Shown: piece after piece, positions 44,351 through 55,094 of the stretch
How the letters are laid out: the number at the start of each line of letters is the position of its first letter
How positions within the stretch are numbered: position 1 is the stretch's first letter
Made by a program: the position numbers and the translations under genes
Assembly (NCBI GenBank): GCA_050084985.1
Contig: JBITNC010000001.1
Coordinates: 183,272,001 to 183,336,000 of the forward strand
DNA: 64,000 nucleotides
Reading direction: 5' to 3'
Source of the DNA: Nageia nagi
Taxonomy: Eukaryota; Pinophyta
Notes under the pieces: model-generated
Databases searched by the model: none
Told to the model about the DNA's origin: nothing
The model's input: only the letters and a program-made list of their open reading frames with translations

Positions 44351-44506
44351 TCTTAATAACACACACACAAAGAGAGAGAGAGAGAGATAGAGAAGGATAT
44401 ATATTATTTCTTCTCTATCAAGAAAATACTCCACTTTAACATAGATTCTATTACTTCTCAAGACTTACAAGACTCTCTTACAACACCAACATCATCTCCT
44501 CCTATC
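44351..44506 (-). mobile_element. End fragment of an old copia LTR, left of the Tork insertion
   Basis: In reverse it shares TTGAGAAGTAATAGAA and AAAGTGGA with the copia LTR at 3574-3990. The CTATC target duplication proves it was once joined to 49984. It holds AC and AG microsatellites at about 44360-44390. Confidence 0.6.
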
Positions 44507-45237
44507 TTTTAGGTTTAAATAAGTTCATATAATATTGAGCATAGTAATTCCTCCTAATCCTTGGTAAAAGAAGAATAAAATATTTAAAATAAAAAAGTAA
44601 GAAACAATTGCACAAAATGAGAGATAATAGAGTTAATGTGTTTAACCCAATGTGGTATGCTCTAAGGAGAATATTTAAACCCTTTGCATTATCAATTCTC
44701 TAAGTCCTCCAAGAAAAAAACTAGCAATATAACCCTACTATAACCTTAAATTTGGAGTACAATAGTACCTCACTACATATCTCTCTTAAACTCTCAATGT
44801 GAACATCAAAACTAACACTATAACAAAGACCAAAATAATCATACATATACCTCAACCCAAACACACTTATTTATAGATAAAAAACCAAACTAAATTAAAC
44901 CCAATTTGATTCAAATAGTTATGGAGTAACCCCTTATGCCTTGTCTAACCTCTAACTAAGCTTTAATGTCTATATTAAAACTAAATTTTACTACCCAAGT
45001 TAGAATTTAATGCTCTTTATTTCACAATTGGTACACTATATACTAATTCCTAGTAGTTGATTGGATGGGATAGGATTGGATACTAAGTAATGCCTCCACT
45101 ACCACCCAACACCTAATTGGTACATTGAATACTACTAATTAGTTGACCAATTGATCCAACAATTTATCGATACATCATTTGTGATCAAAAATGAGAAATA
45201 CAATGATTTTAACCCTAATTAGGCTCCACACTCAATA
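44507..45237 (-). repeat. 3' LTR of the Tork-type element
   Basis: 731 bp, TTTTAGGTTTAAAT to CACACTCAATA on the plus strand, with both terminal dinucleotides decayed. TATA box on the minus strand at 44867-44877 (CTATAAATAAG). Confidence 0.9.
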
Positions 45238-45260
45238 ATCACCCACTTGGATACTAGTTC
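45238..45260 (-). promoter_or_regulatory. Polypurine-like tract of the Tork-type element
   Basis: Minus-strand CAAGTGGGTGAT lies just before the LTR start TATTGAGTG (originally TGTTGAG). Confidence 0.6.
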
Positions 45261-46740
45261 CTATGTAATATATTGTAACCAAGGTTGAAATATTCTCATC
45301 TAAAACTTACTCCTTAAGTCCAACCAAATTTAAGAAAAATCCTCCAACATCTCCTTTATTACAACTTTAGTGAACATGGTTGTAAGATTCTATGATGTAT
45401 GAATCTTTTTAAACTTGACTAAATCATCCTCTAATGTTTCTCTATTGAAGTGGTACCTTAGTTTGATGTTCTTATATATAAAATGGAAGGTTAAGTTATT
45501 TGCAATATGGGTAACACTTTGGCTATCACTCCATAGCTTTGCATCCTCCTATACCTTATGCAGTTTCTCCATTAATCTCTTTAACCAAATTAGCTCTTTG
45601 CTTGCCTTTGTAATAGTAACATACTTAGCTTTAATAGTGGAGAGAGCCATAAGTTGTTAGATCATATAGATCCAACTAATCATTGTACCACCTATGGTAA
45701 AGATATAACATGTAGTGCTTCTCCCACCATCTATATCACCTACCATGTTAGACTCAACATAACCTTTCAAATAATTTTTATAACCTCCAAAACATAAAGA
45801 GTAATTAGAAGTCCTCCTTAAGTACCTAAGGATCCATTTAACTAATTCCCAATGACCCTTTCTTGGATTATTTATAAACTTTCTTTAACTCCTATTACTT
45901 ATACTATATCTAATCTAGTACATACTATTGCATACATCAAACTCTCAACTACTAAAGCATAAGGAACCTTAGTCATATACTATTTTTCTTATCTATATTA
46001 GGAATTAAATATTTGGTGAGTTTGAAATTTTTTTCCAATGGTGTAGTTACAAATTTTGCATCCTCAATATTAAACCTTTTAAGTACTTTTTCAATATATT
46101 ATTTTTGACTTAATCTTAGCATGTGGTTTTTTTTGTATCTTGTTATTTTCATTCTAAGAATTTTCATAGATTTACCCAAATCCTTCATTGCAAAATTTTT
46201 AGTCAACTTTTAATTAAAATCAATAATATAATGCATACTAGATCCTACTACTATCATATCATCCACATACAAAAGTAAGATAAAATAGTTATCATTTGTT
46301 GTCTTCTTAAAATATACATAATGATATTATTGACATCTATTCAATTAATTTGTTACCATGAATGTATCAAATTTAAGGTGCCATTATGTAGGAGCTTGCT
46401 TTAAATCATATAAGCTCTTTTCAAACTTACATATATAACCTTTACCTTTTACCTTTAAAACCTTGAGGTTGATGTAAGTAAATCTGCTCCTCCAAGTCAC
46501 TATGAAGAAAATCTATCTTTATATATAATTATTCAATATATAAATTTTTAGTAGCAAAAATACTCAATATTGCTTTAATGGAGGTTATTTTAACAACCAG
46601 AGAAAATATCTCACCATAATCTATACCTTTCTTTTGAGTGAAACCTCTTACCATAAGTCTTTCCTTGTACCACTTTTTTCCATCTCCCTCTTTATTTAAC
46701 CTATATATCCATTTATTTATAGGTTTTTTTTACCATTAAG
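45261..46740 (-). pseudogene. Copia reverse transcriptase and RNase H (Tork-type)
   Basis: Minus strand. RT begins with KWIYRLNKEGDGKKWYKER and LMVRGFTQKKGIDYGEIFS (about 46720-46600). It continues with LYIKIDFLHSDLEEQIYLHQ, GFKGK, and the catalytic box LLYVDDMIVVG (YVDD codons at 46257-46268), both Asp kept. RNase H appears at about 45960-45340: YAIVCTRLDIV, TIKAKYVTITKASKELIW, LWSDSQSVTHIANN and NIKLRYHFNRE. Many stops and frameshifts break the frame, more than in the integrase half. Confidence 0.8.
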
Positions 46741-47430
46741 AGGATCAACCAAACTCCAAGTTTGATTTTGAAGTAAGGAGTCCATCTCCTCCTTCATGAC
46801 ATTCTCCCAATTAATTTGTGTACTACCCTTCATGGCTTCATCAAAACACTCAATTTCACCACTATCAATATAAATCACATAATAAATATAAGTAGAGTAA
46901 TGTTAAGAAGCTTTACTTATCCTTAAATACCTTCTTACAATTATAGGTGGATTTTGAGGTTCTTATTGTATAATTACTTCATCTTTCTCATTAGGTTTCT
47001 TATGCTCATCAATATTATCAAGAGTTACAAACTTAGGTTCCTCATTCTTTTGCACAACTTGAAAACTACCTTTTTACATGTTTTTATCATTGAATACAAC
47101 ATATCTACTTCTAATGATTTTGTTATTATCAACTTCCCATAATATATAACCTAAACCATCAAAACCATATCTAATGAAGTAGGTTTTTTATGACTTTACA
47201 TCAAGTTTCTTTCTATACTCTTTATCAACATGTGTTAATTCTTTACAACTAAATACTCTTAGGAATAAGTAGTTCACCTTTTTACCTATGCACATATCCT
47301 CTAGAATGTTTCCATTTAAATCCATATATGGACCATTGTTAATCAAGTAAATATTAGTATCAATAGCATTAGACCAAATACAAAGGTAATCTCACATTTA
47401 TCCTCATAATTCTAACACTTTCCAAGATAG
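46741..47430 (-). pseudogene. Integrase C-terminal and linker region of the Tork-type element
   Basis: Decayed linker between integrase core and RT. Short pieces are seen, such as NLMGILKWK-like sequence near 47330, GFDGLGYILWEVDN (about 47160-47110) and RYVVFNDKN in the same area, which match the copia integrase tail. No catalytic residue lies here. Confidence 0.5.
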
Positions 47431-48133
47431 TCATATTTGTTCTTTCTGCAACTCCATTTTCTTATGGAGTTATAGGAACCATCTTAATCCTTCTAGCACC
47501 ATTATTTGAACAAAATGCATCAAAATATTTACAACAAAATTCACCATCATTATTATATTTGAGATATTTCAATTTTAAATTAGTTTCATTTTCAACTAAT
47601 GCCTTCCAAACCTTTAATATTTTAAACATGTTAGATTTACTCTTAATGTAATACATCCATGTCTTTCTAATAGAGTTATCAATGAAAGTAACAAAGTAAT
47701 ATGAGACACCAAGTTAGAAAACTTGTGAAGGATCCTACACATTTGTATGAACTAACTCTAAATTTTGAATTTTCTTATCTTTACAAAATTTTAATAAACT
47801 AACTCTTCTTTTTTTACCATATACATAATCTTCACAAAATCCCATATCAATCTCTTTTAGATTTGGAAGCAAGCAACTACAACGTAATATTTTCATACCT
47901 TTCTCACTCATGTGCCCAAGCCTATTATACCATATTTTTGTGTCTTCGCCTATTAAATAAATATTCATGTAGTAATCAAATATATTTGTGAGAGAATAAA
48001 GTGTGTCAACCAAATTACCCTTTGAAACCACCATTGAACCCTTTGTTACTCTCCAACTATAATTACCAAATGCAACCATATACCCTTCATTATCTATTTT
48101 ACTTGCTGATATTAGATTTATTTTGAGATCCAT
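47431..48133 (-). pseudogene. Copia integrase core (Tork-type)
   Basis: Opens with the pre-integrase zinc region IWYNRLGHMSEKGMKIL (about 47945), CSCLLPNLKEID and CEDYVYGKKRRVS. The core shows YYFVTFIDNSIRKTWMYYIK (first Asp), LKYNNDGEFC (second Asp, about 47570) and ENGVAERTNMTILESVRIM (catalytic Glu, about 47455). All three catalytic residues are retained and one frame runs from 48349 to about 47431, with stops at 47735 and 47462. Confidence 0.85.
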
Positions 48134-48560
48134 TATGTGTCTTGCATCATAAATAGTCCATTATGTACCATTAGGTAATTTCATTGTTATATTATCAAAA
48201 CTAGCAATTTTGCATGGGTGTGCATTACCTAACAATACTTGACCATAGTCACCTTGTGTGTAGTTTGTAAAATATTCTTTATATGAGGTAGCATGAAATG
48301 AGGCACCTAAATCAATAACCCAATAGTCACTATTTTTATCAAGATACATTATTAAGGCATATTTAAATATCTCACCAATAATATTTTCTTTTTGATTACT
48401 TGTGCCTTCATTATTTTGACTAACTTCTACTTCTTTACCTTTCCTATTTCAACAATCCTTTTTATAATGATCCTTTTTACCATAATATCAATATTCCAAT
48501 CTAGCTTTACCTTTGGATTGTAATATCCCCTTGGATTTTCCCCTTGATTTTCTCCTTCTC
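48134..48560 (-). pseudogene. Copia zinc knuckle and aspartic protease (Tork-type)
   Basis: The knuckle is decayed (YYGKKDHYKKDC near 48490-48440). The protease active site reads WVIDLGASFHATSYKEYF (about 48325-48270): the family's DSG is DLG, which should inactivate it. Then NYTQGDYGQVLLGN, KIASFDNITMKLPNGT and, after a stop, ARHIMDLKINLISASKID lead into integrase in the same frame. The wording (FHAT then YFTNY-GDYG) points to the Tork group. Confidence 0.8.
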
Positions 48561-49150
48561 CTTTACCTTGATATTCCCTTTATCTCCATCATGAGAGTCG
48601 CATTTGAACTTTCATTCATAGATCTTCTTATCATATCTTCACTTAGTATGGTTCTAACAATTTTACCAAAGATAAATTTTACATTACAAGAAGAGTTAGT
48701 AACAAACATGAAAAAACTATTCCATCTAAAAAGAAAATAATATAAATAAAACTCTTATTTCATCTTCAAACTCTATCTTGATTGAAATTAATTGATTTAT
48801 GATAGTATTAAATTCATTAACATGATCTTGGATTGAACTACCTTTATTCATCTTCATGTTAAATAACTTTTTAATAAAATATACTTTGTTTAAGGTGGAT
48901 GGATTTTCATATATTATGGCAAGTTTATCCATTACACCTTTAGTTAATTTTTCACCAAAAATATTAAAAGCTACACTAGAACTTAGACAAAGTCTAATAG
49001 TACCCAAAGATTTTATAGCCAACAAATTCTAATCTTCATCACTCATGGATGAGGTTTTATTACTCTTATCTTCAAGATATTAGTAGAGCTATTTTTGTAG
49101 AGGTATTATTCCATTTGTATTCTCCAAAATTGAAATCCTTACCCATAGAA
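48561..49150 (-). pseudogene. Copia gag (Tork-type)
   Basis: Open for 99 codons (49025-48726): KSLGTIRLCLSSSVAFNI, MDKLAIIYENPSTLNKVY, FIKKLFNMKMNKGSSIQDH and VNEFNTIINQLISIKIEF, the usual copia gag core. It is in a different frame from protease. The N-terminal part near 49060-49150 is decayed, with no clear start codon. Confidence 0.8.
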
Positions 49151-49246
49151 CTTTTTAACCTTTAGCCTCCTTTATTATTCCATAATGCTCCTCTTGGATC
49201 CAATCTACAAATAAGATTCACCAAGTAAAACCTAATAAAATAATAA

Positions 49247-49258
49247 GATCTAATACCA
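49247..49258 (-). promoter_or_regulatory. Primer-binding site, decayed initiator-Met type
   Basis: Minus-strand TGGTATTAGATC, two changes from TGGTATCAGAGC, two bases inside the right LTR. Confidence 0.7.
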
Positions 49259-49260
49259 TT

Positions 49261-49983
49261 TATTAAGTTTAAATAATTTTATATAAGAATGAGCATAGTA
49301 ATTCCTCAAACTCTTTGGTAAAATAAGTACAAAATACTAAACATAAAATAGTAAGAAATAGTCACAATAAATGAGAGGTAATAGAGTTAACATGGTTCAC
49401 CCAATGTGGGATACTCCATGGAGAAGCTTTCAACCCTTTGCATTATCAATTCTTCAAATCTTCTAAGAAATAACTAGTATCATAACCTTACCATAACCTT
49501 CACTTTGGAGTACAATAGCACCTTACTACATATCTCTCTCAAACTCTCAACAAAAACATCAAAACCAACACTACAACAATGCTCAAAATAGCCATACATG
49601 GACCTCAACCTAAACACACTTACTTATAGATTGAAACCAACCCAAATTAGACATTAGTTGAGTCAAAATGTCATAGAGTAATCCCTCATGTCTTGTGTAA
49701 TCTACAACTAAGCTTTAATGGTCAGATTAAAACTAATTTTATATGCCAAGTTAGAATATGATGCTCTCCATTTCACAACCAGTATACTTTAGTTTGGTTC
49801 TTGACAATTGATTGGATGGGACATTACTGATTGCTAAGTAACACCTTCATCATCATCATTCAATGCATGATTGGTACATTAACTACTACTAACTAGTTAA
49901 CCCAACTACTAATAAATACACTAGTTGTAATCATTAATGATAAATGTAACTATCCAAGCCCTAATCAATCTCCACACTCAACA
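49261..49983 (-). repeat. 5' LTR of the Tork-type element
   Basis: 723 bp, collinear with 44507-45237, ending CACACTCAACA on the plus strand. Confidence 0.9.
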
Positions 49984-50301
49984 CTATCCTTTTTCATAAT
50001 AAGAGCATTACAATGATTCAAACTAGAGTGAAGGAAGGTTGAGGAAATTCTTTAATTTATAGAAAAAAATCCCACTTTAGCTCACCCTTTTACTCAAGGA
50101 GAACACCATAATCCAAAGGATAAGCATAGTCACATATGGGACAAGTTTCAATATTTAATTCACTAAATACTTAAAATTTATTTAGGAATACATTTAAGTA
50201 TCTAGTGGATTAAATAACTAATTACATATGGAGAAGGAATATATTTTTTAGATACCTTTATAAATAATAATTTATACCATATTTTATTATTAGTTCCAAC
50301 A
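49984..50301 (-). mobile_element. Main part of the old copia LTR, right of the Tork insertion
   Basis: On the minus strand it begins TGTTGGAACTAAT at 50301 and shares GTAAAAGGGTG and AATTAAAGAATTTCC-like segments with the LTR at 3574. It continues at 44506 after removal of the Tork element. Confidence 0.75.
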
Positions 50302-50314
50302 CTCCACCTCAATG
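50302..50314 (-). promoter_or_regulatory. Polypurine tract of the old copia element
   Basis: Minus-strand CATTGAGGTGGAG directly before TGTTGG. Confidence 0.7.
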
Positions 50315-51080
50315 CCATATTGAGGTAGAGAGTAGAGAAGATATAAAGAGAGTGTAAGATAATTCTCCTCCATAATAAATACAATTGAAGATGAGAACTT
50401 GATATCTTGAGAAGTAATATAATCTAAATAAAGCTCAATTACATAACCATTTTAACAAATAGTTTATAGTACATCAGTCACCAACCATACATGGTTTAAA
50501 ATATACAAGTAGTATTCATTCAACAATATATTGACATGATGAGCCTCTATGAGCTTGCATACCCAAAGTAAGTATCCTGCAATCTCTAGAAGAAGCTTGC
50601 AAGCTATAAATGTCTCATAAACAAGATTAGTTAGATGCATCATATATACATTAATATCAATATAAAATAAATAAATCAAATAATATCATCCATAAATTGA
50701 CCAAATGGTGTACTATAAGTCATCACAAATATTCCAAGAAAACTTATAGTCATTTTTTGTATAAACAAAATATATATTAATCAAAGCATATGATTACTTA
50801 AAGAATATTTGCATACTAGTTCTTCACATATGGATAACTAAATAATGCTCATAATAATTCATTATATGCTTTAAAGTGTACAAATAAGTTCATCACATGG
50901 ATAAAAAAGTATAAAAGTATACACACAAAGATGAAGCAAGATGCACAAACAAGTTCCTTGCACATGGAGTAATAAGTATAAAAAGTACACATAAAGATCA
51001 ACATTATACAGATAAAAATCCTCCTAGGGGTGAATTTGATATCATAAATATGAATTAAACAAGAATTTAAACTTCACTCC
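50315..51080 (-). other. 3' non-coding region of the old copia element
   Basis: Matches the reverse complement of about 3200-3563. No gene; small open frames here are chance. Confidence 0.6.
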
Positions 51081-52770
51081 CCCTTGAGAGTAACTTCACC
51101 AACCTAATAAACTCCGTAAGCTAGCATAACTAAGCTTTTGGGAGAGGTTTGGTGAACAAATCAATGGAGTTTAAGTTAGATGGATAATATTGAAGCTATA
51201 GAGTGCCATCTAGAACTTTCATCTTGATAAAAAATTCTTGTTTTTTATCATGCTTTATTATTGATGATAAACAATATTCTTGGCTCAAGTAATGGTTGAT
51301 TGATTATCTAAAAAAATAAAGTAGGATCCTACTATTCAAATCCAATTTCCTTCATAATATTCCTAAACCAAATAGTATCTTATGTTACAATGATCATAGT
51401 TGTATATTCTTCCTCTATGTAGATAGAGTGACAATAGGTTGCTTCTTGAAAAACCAAGAGATAGAACCTGAACCAATGCTAAACACATAAGCATAAGTAG
51501 ATTTCATGTCATGTTTTTCTCCTCCATAGTCATAATATGAGAATCTTGAAAGAACAAAGGAAGGTAACTTAATATATTTTGAGGGTAAGATCATTAGTTC
51601 CTACAATATATCTTAATATCTTCTTAATCATATAAATATTACAAACATAAGGTTTTTTTTATACCTCTCCATAAAATTAATGACATAGACAATATTTTGT
51701 GGAGATAGAGTTAGATAAAGATACTATTAATAAGCTACTTTTATGTTGTAACATATACCAAATAAGAGTTAGAGTCAATCTCTAGCTTGATTATAGGATA
51801 AAATATGATAGCCAAAGGCTTTCACTCTTCCATTCCAAACTTCTACAAAATATATTAGATGTATTTGGATTAACTAAGGTAGGTGCAATTCTTATATTTA
51901 TACACTTGCATACCAACATAGCAATGCAAGAGACTAAGATCAATCATCTTATATTTTAACTTAAATTTAGATATGCACTCATTAATGATTATCATATTAT
52001 TCCATGTAATCAAAAGATCATCCATATAGAGAGGAATCAAGACCAAGTTTTTTACTTCATTGAGCACATAGAGATTTGAATTTGTGTACCATTTGGAAAA
52101 CCCAATAGCTTAAAAGTACCTTGAAATATTCTTATACCAAGTTTAAGATACTTTTTTAATTCCATACACGGATATCTTTAGATTTCACACATGTGATTTT
52201 TTTCCAAGCATAGTAAGCCCTCTAGGCTTACTCATGTAAATCTCAATATCTAAGTTACCATTCAGAAAAGAAATCTTCACATCAAGTTGAAACATATTCC
52301 TAAAATGGGTTGTTGAAAGGGAAATCATAAGTCTAAATGTATCCATCTTTGTAACTGGAGGAAAGGGAAAAAAAACCTTAGCTACTAGCCTTACCTTGTA
52401 TTCCTTAATTTTACAATCTAACTTGTACTTAACCTTGTAAACTCAATTATTTTCAATTACATTCCTTGTAGTTATATATGGAACTAAGTCCCAAGCTCCA
52501 TTTTTTATAATAATCTCATATTCTATGTTCATAGCATCCACACAACAAGAATATTTAGAAGCATCCTTAAAGTTTGAAGGTTCATGGTGGCCTTCAACTT
52601 GAGTAAGGAGGGACATATTCAAAGTCAAAATACAATAATATAAATAAATAGTCAGGCTTTTATAGAATACATGGAAACTTGGAATAGTATATACTTTACT
52701 ATACAAGTAGCTTTGAACTATTTATTTTTATAGTTGCCTTTTATTTTATAAAATTGTATTTTTTAGATGA
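51081..52770 (-). pseudogene. Copia reverse transcriptase and RNase H, old element
   Basis: Minus strand. RT starts near 52700 with EGHHEPSNFKDASKYSC, IIIKNGAWDLVPY and YKLDCKIKEYKVRLVAK. It continues with FRLMISLSTTHFRNMFQLD, VKISFLNGNLDIEIYMSKP, and the catalytic box IPLYMDDLLITW (about 52030) with both Asp kept. Then CISKFKLKYKMIDLSLLHC and YVGMQVYK follow. RNase H is very decayed; NQPLLEPRILFIINNKA (about 51290) and short pieces remain. The RT frame is the same from 52706 to 51870, broken by stops. A Tnt1-like copia is likely. Confidence 0.75.
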
Positions 52771-53165
52771 CTCATTTGAGGTATAGCCAACCTCTTGAGC
52801 CTATTGTAGAAGGGTCTTCAAGGTCTTTACTTGATAAAATTATTATGATATTTAATAAACTTGATATCCCTTGAAGCAAATATTTTATTTGAATAAGAAG
52901 AATAGAGTTATAATCTATATGACTATAACTTCTTCCTTCTTTGAAAACTACCACAACAAAAAATCCTTAGATGAGAGATATTAGGTTTTTTTCATGTCCA
53001 TGACTTATAAGGAATTTTTCTTTCAACTACCTTGGTTGAACACCTATTCAAGGTGTAGATAGTGGTATTCATAGCTTCACCCTAAATAAATTTAGGAAGA
53101 TTTCCCAACAAGTGTCTAACCATTTCCATTATTATCTTATGGAGTAAAAGGGATTGTGAATTGCC
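52771..53165 (-). pseudogene. Copia integrase tail, truncated
   Basis: The strand and position fit integrase C-terminus. About 53130-52990 gives ERKNRT-like NGLLLH, MVRHLLGNLPKFI and MNTTIYTLNRCSTKVVER. The copy ends near 53165; the integrase core, protease, gag and 5' LTR are not seen further right. Confidence 0.6.
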
Positions 53166-54410
53166 TAAAGTATATTATTAATATTTTGTATTCTTAGGTT
53201 GGTTTGATTTTCAACCAAGGTCTTATGTTGATATATGTTTTGGTACACATAGGGTTTTTATCCTAAATAAAATAAATAAACATAAACATTTAATTATGAA
53301 TTATCTAAGTTATTTAAATCAAATAAACATACATACATAAGGATAAATAACAAATTATAGTAGTGTAGTAACAAAATTATGAATTACATTAATATCAAGA
53401 TGTAAAATGAATGCATGAAAAAAAGAGAAGGGAATCAAGTGTAAGATAAATACTTCTATGTATTTACCTATTTTGTAGTCAAGGATATGCAAGATTAGCT
53501 TGCTAAAAAGAGGTTATCTTGTTGTACAAATGCTAGGGCAAACTATAAAAGGAATACCAATGCAAGTGCTAGTCTATTGGAACTCAACATGAATGTGCAT
53601 ATTAGCATGGATGCTAATGTTCTAATAGAATGAGGCTCAAAAACAAAAATCAACTATAGAAAATATGAAAATAAGTCAAATTGAGCATATTATCATGAAG
53701 ATAGGTAATATATATTCACTCAAGTGATAATAAGATTCTAGTCTCAATAGGTGGTATTTAGAAACACCTAAGTGTAGGGTATTGGATATCAAGATGTACA
53801 ATCTTGATATGCTTTCCATAGGTTATAGATACTTATATTCATGTCAAGCGTGATATCACAATTTTACCTCTTGAATATAGGTCTAATGTTTCCCATTGTA
53901 CCTAACATAAAAATGACACAACCTAATAAATATGTGATAATAAGGTAAAATATGACTAAAATATGATTAAACATATGTGTAATGTTGCACGTGGGATCAT
54001 GTTAAGGGGGTTACTTTTAGGTTTCAAAAGATGTACCTCTTTATAAGTATAATGAAATTGAATCTTGAAATGAATATTATGATTGCAAAGGAAGTAAAGG
54101 TAAAGAGAAGAAAATTTTGATACTTCCCTAGTTTAGCTAGCTAAATCATCAAGGATTAATGATGTATATTACCCCCTCTTTGCCTTGGTTATGATATGTA
54201 ATGGCTTGCATGAAGTAGAACCAATTAAGAGCAAATAATAAAACCTAAAAAAATGAGAGGCACACACTTATAAGCATATATGTGATGATTAAGTCATAAA
54301 AGATATAGAAATCATAATAAGAGTAAATATTATAATATTTCATTGTAAATGGTATAGCAATAATGGAACATGCATTAAATTAATGTAATATGCATACATC
54401 ATCTTAAGAA
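53166..54410. other. Unassigned gene-free stretch
   Basis: No coding signal or element end was recognised. The left edge is where copia similarity stops. A short TTGATAT-rich section lies at about 53780-53830. Confidence 0.4.
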
Positions 54411-54845
54411 CACTAAATATAGAAATGCTTAATATTTCATGATTAGATGCATATATAATAAATCATGATAAAAATGTGTTCACATCATCATGGCGTACAT
54501 GCCCCATTCCTAGATGAAATACATGCAATTAGAACCATATATGTTAACATCATCATGAATAATATACCCCATTCCTAGATGAGATGTATAGATCATAAGG
54601 AACTACATGGTGATGGTTAGTTGAGACAAAACCAACAAAGGTGAGTCAAATATATGGTTAGTTTGAATATTTCTCAACCATGTATGTGTTATGACATTCA
54701 TTTTCATGAGGTACATGCCCCATTCTTAGATGTGATTTAATGTGATGGTTAGTTGAGACTCAACCAACAAATATGACTCTATGATGATTGTTTTGAATAT
54801 TTCCCAATCATGCATATGATTAAAGGTAAAATGTAGATAAGAATA
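54411..54845. repeat. Tandem repeat, about 132-bp unit
   Basis: GATGGTTAGTTGAGAC starts at 54612 and 54744 (spacing 132). TTGAATATTTCTCAACCATG (about 54663) recurs as TTGAATATTTCCCAATCATG (about 54793). CCCCATTCCTAGATG occurs near 54504, 54568 and, with one change, 54718, so a partial unit precedes the two full ones. Confidence 0.75.
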
Positions 54846-55094
54846 GAACTGATTCCTATATCTTACCTAATATGCTATCTTATGTTGATTCAACCTAATT
54901 TATGCCTTATATCTTAACATTTGTGCTAGCTTTAGTGTAGATGCTACCAAAAATGTATTATATGCTTGTGTTATTGCAATTGCATTATGTAGCATGATTT
55001 ATGAATCTGAAAAAGATATTTTTAAACCTGATAAATAATGATATAATGTTTTATTCTATGAAGAATGGGTTGTATACAAGAATGAATATATAGG
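54846..55094. other. Gene-free stretch before the second long-LTR element
   Basis: AT-rich with no recognisable feature. The last five bases (ATAGG, 55090-55094) should be the target duplication of the next element; its partner lies outside the window. Confidence 0.4.

Larger units (their letters stand above)
44507..49983 (-). mobile_element. Complete Ty1/copia insertion (Tork-type) with target duplication CTATC
   Basis: LTRs 44507-45237 and 49261-49983 flank a minus-strand gag-pol in the copia order (gag, protease, integrase, RT, RNase H). The target duplication CTATC is perfect at 44502-44506 and 49984-49988. A decayed Met-type primer site is next to the right LTR and a polypurine-like tract next to the left one. 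It inserted into another copia LTR. The protease-integrase part keeps one frame for long runs; RT is more broken. Confidence 0.93.
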
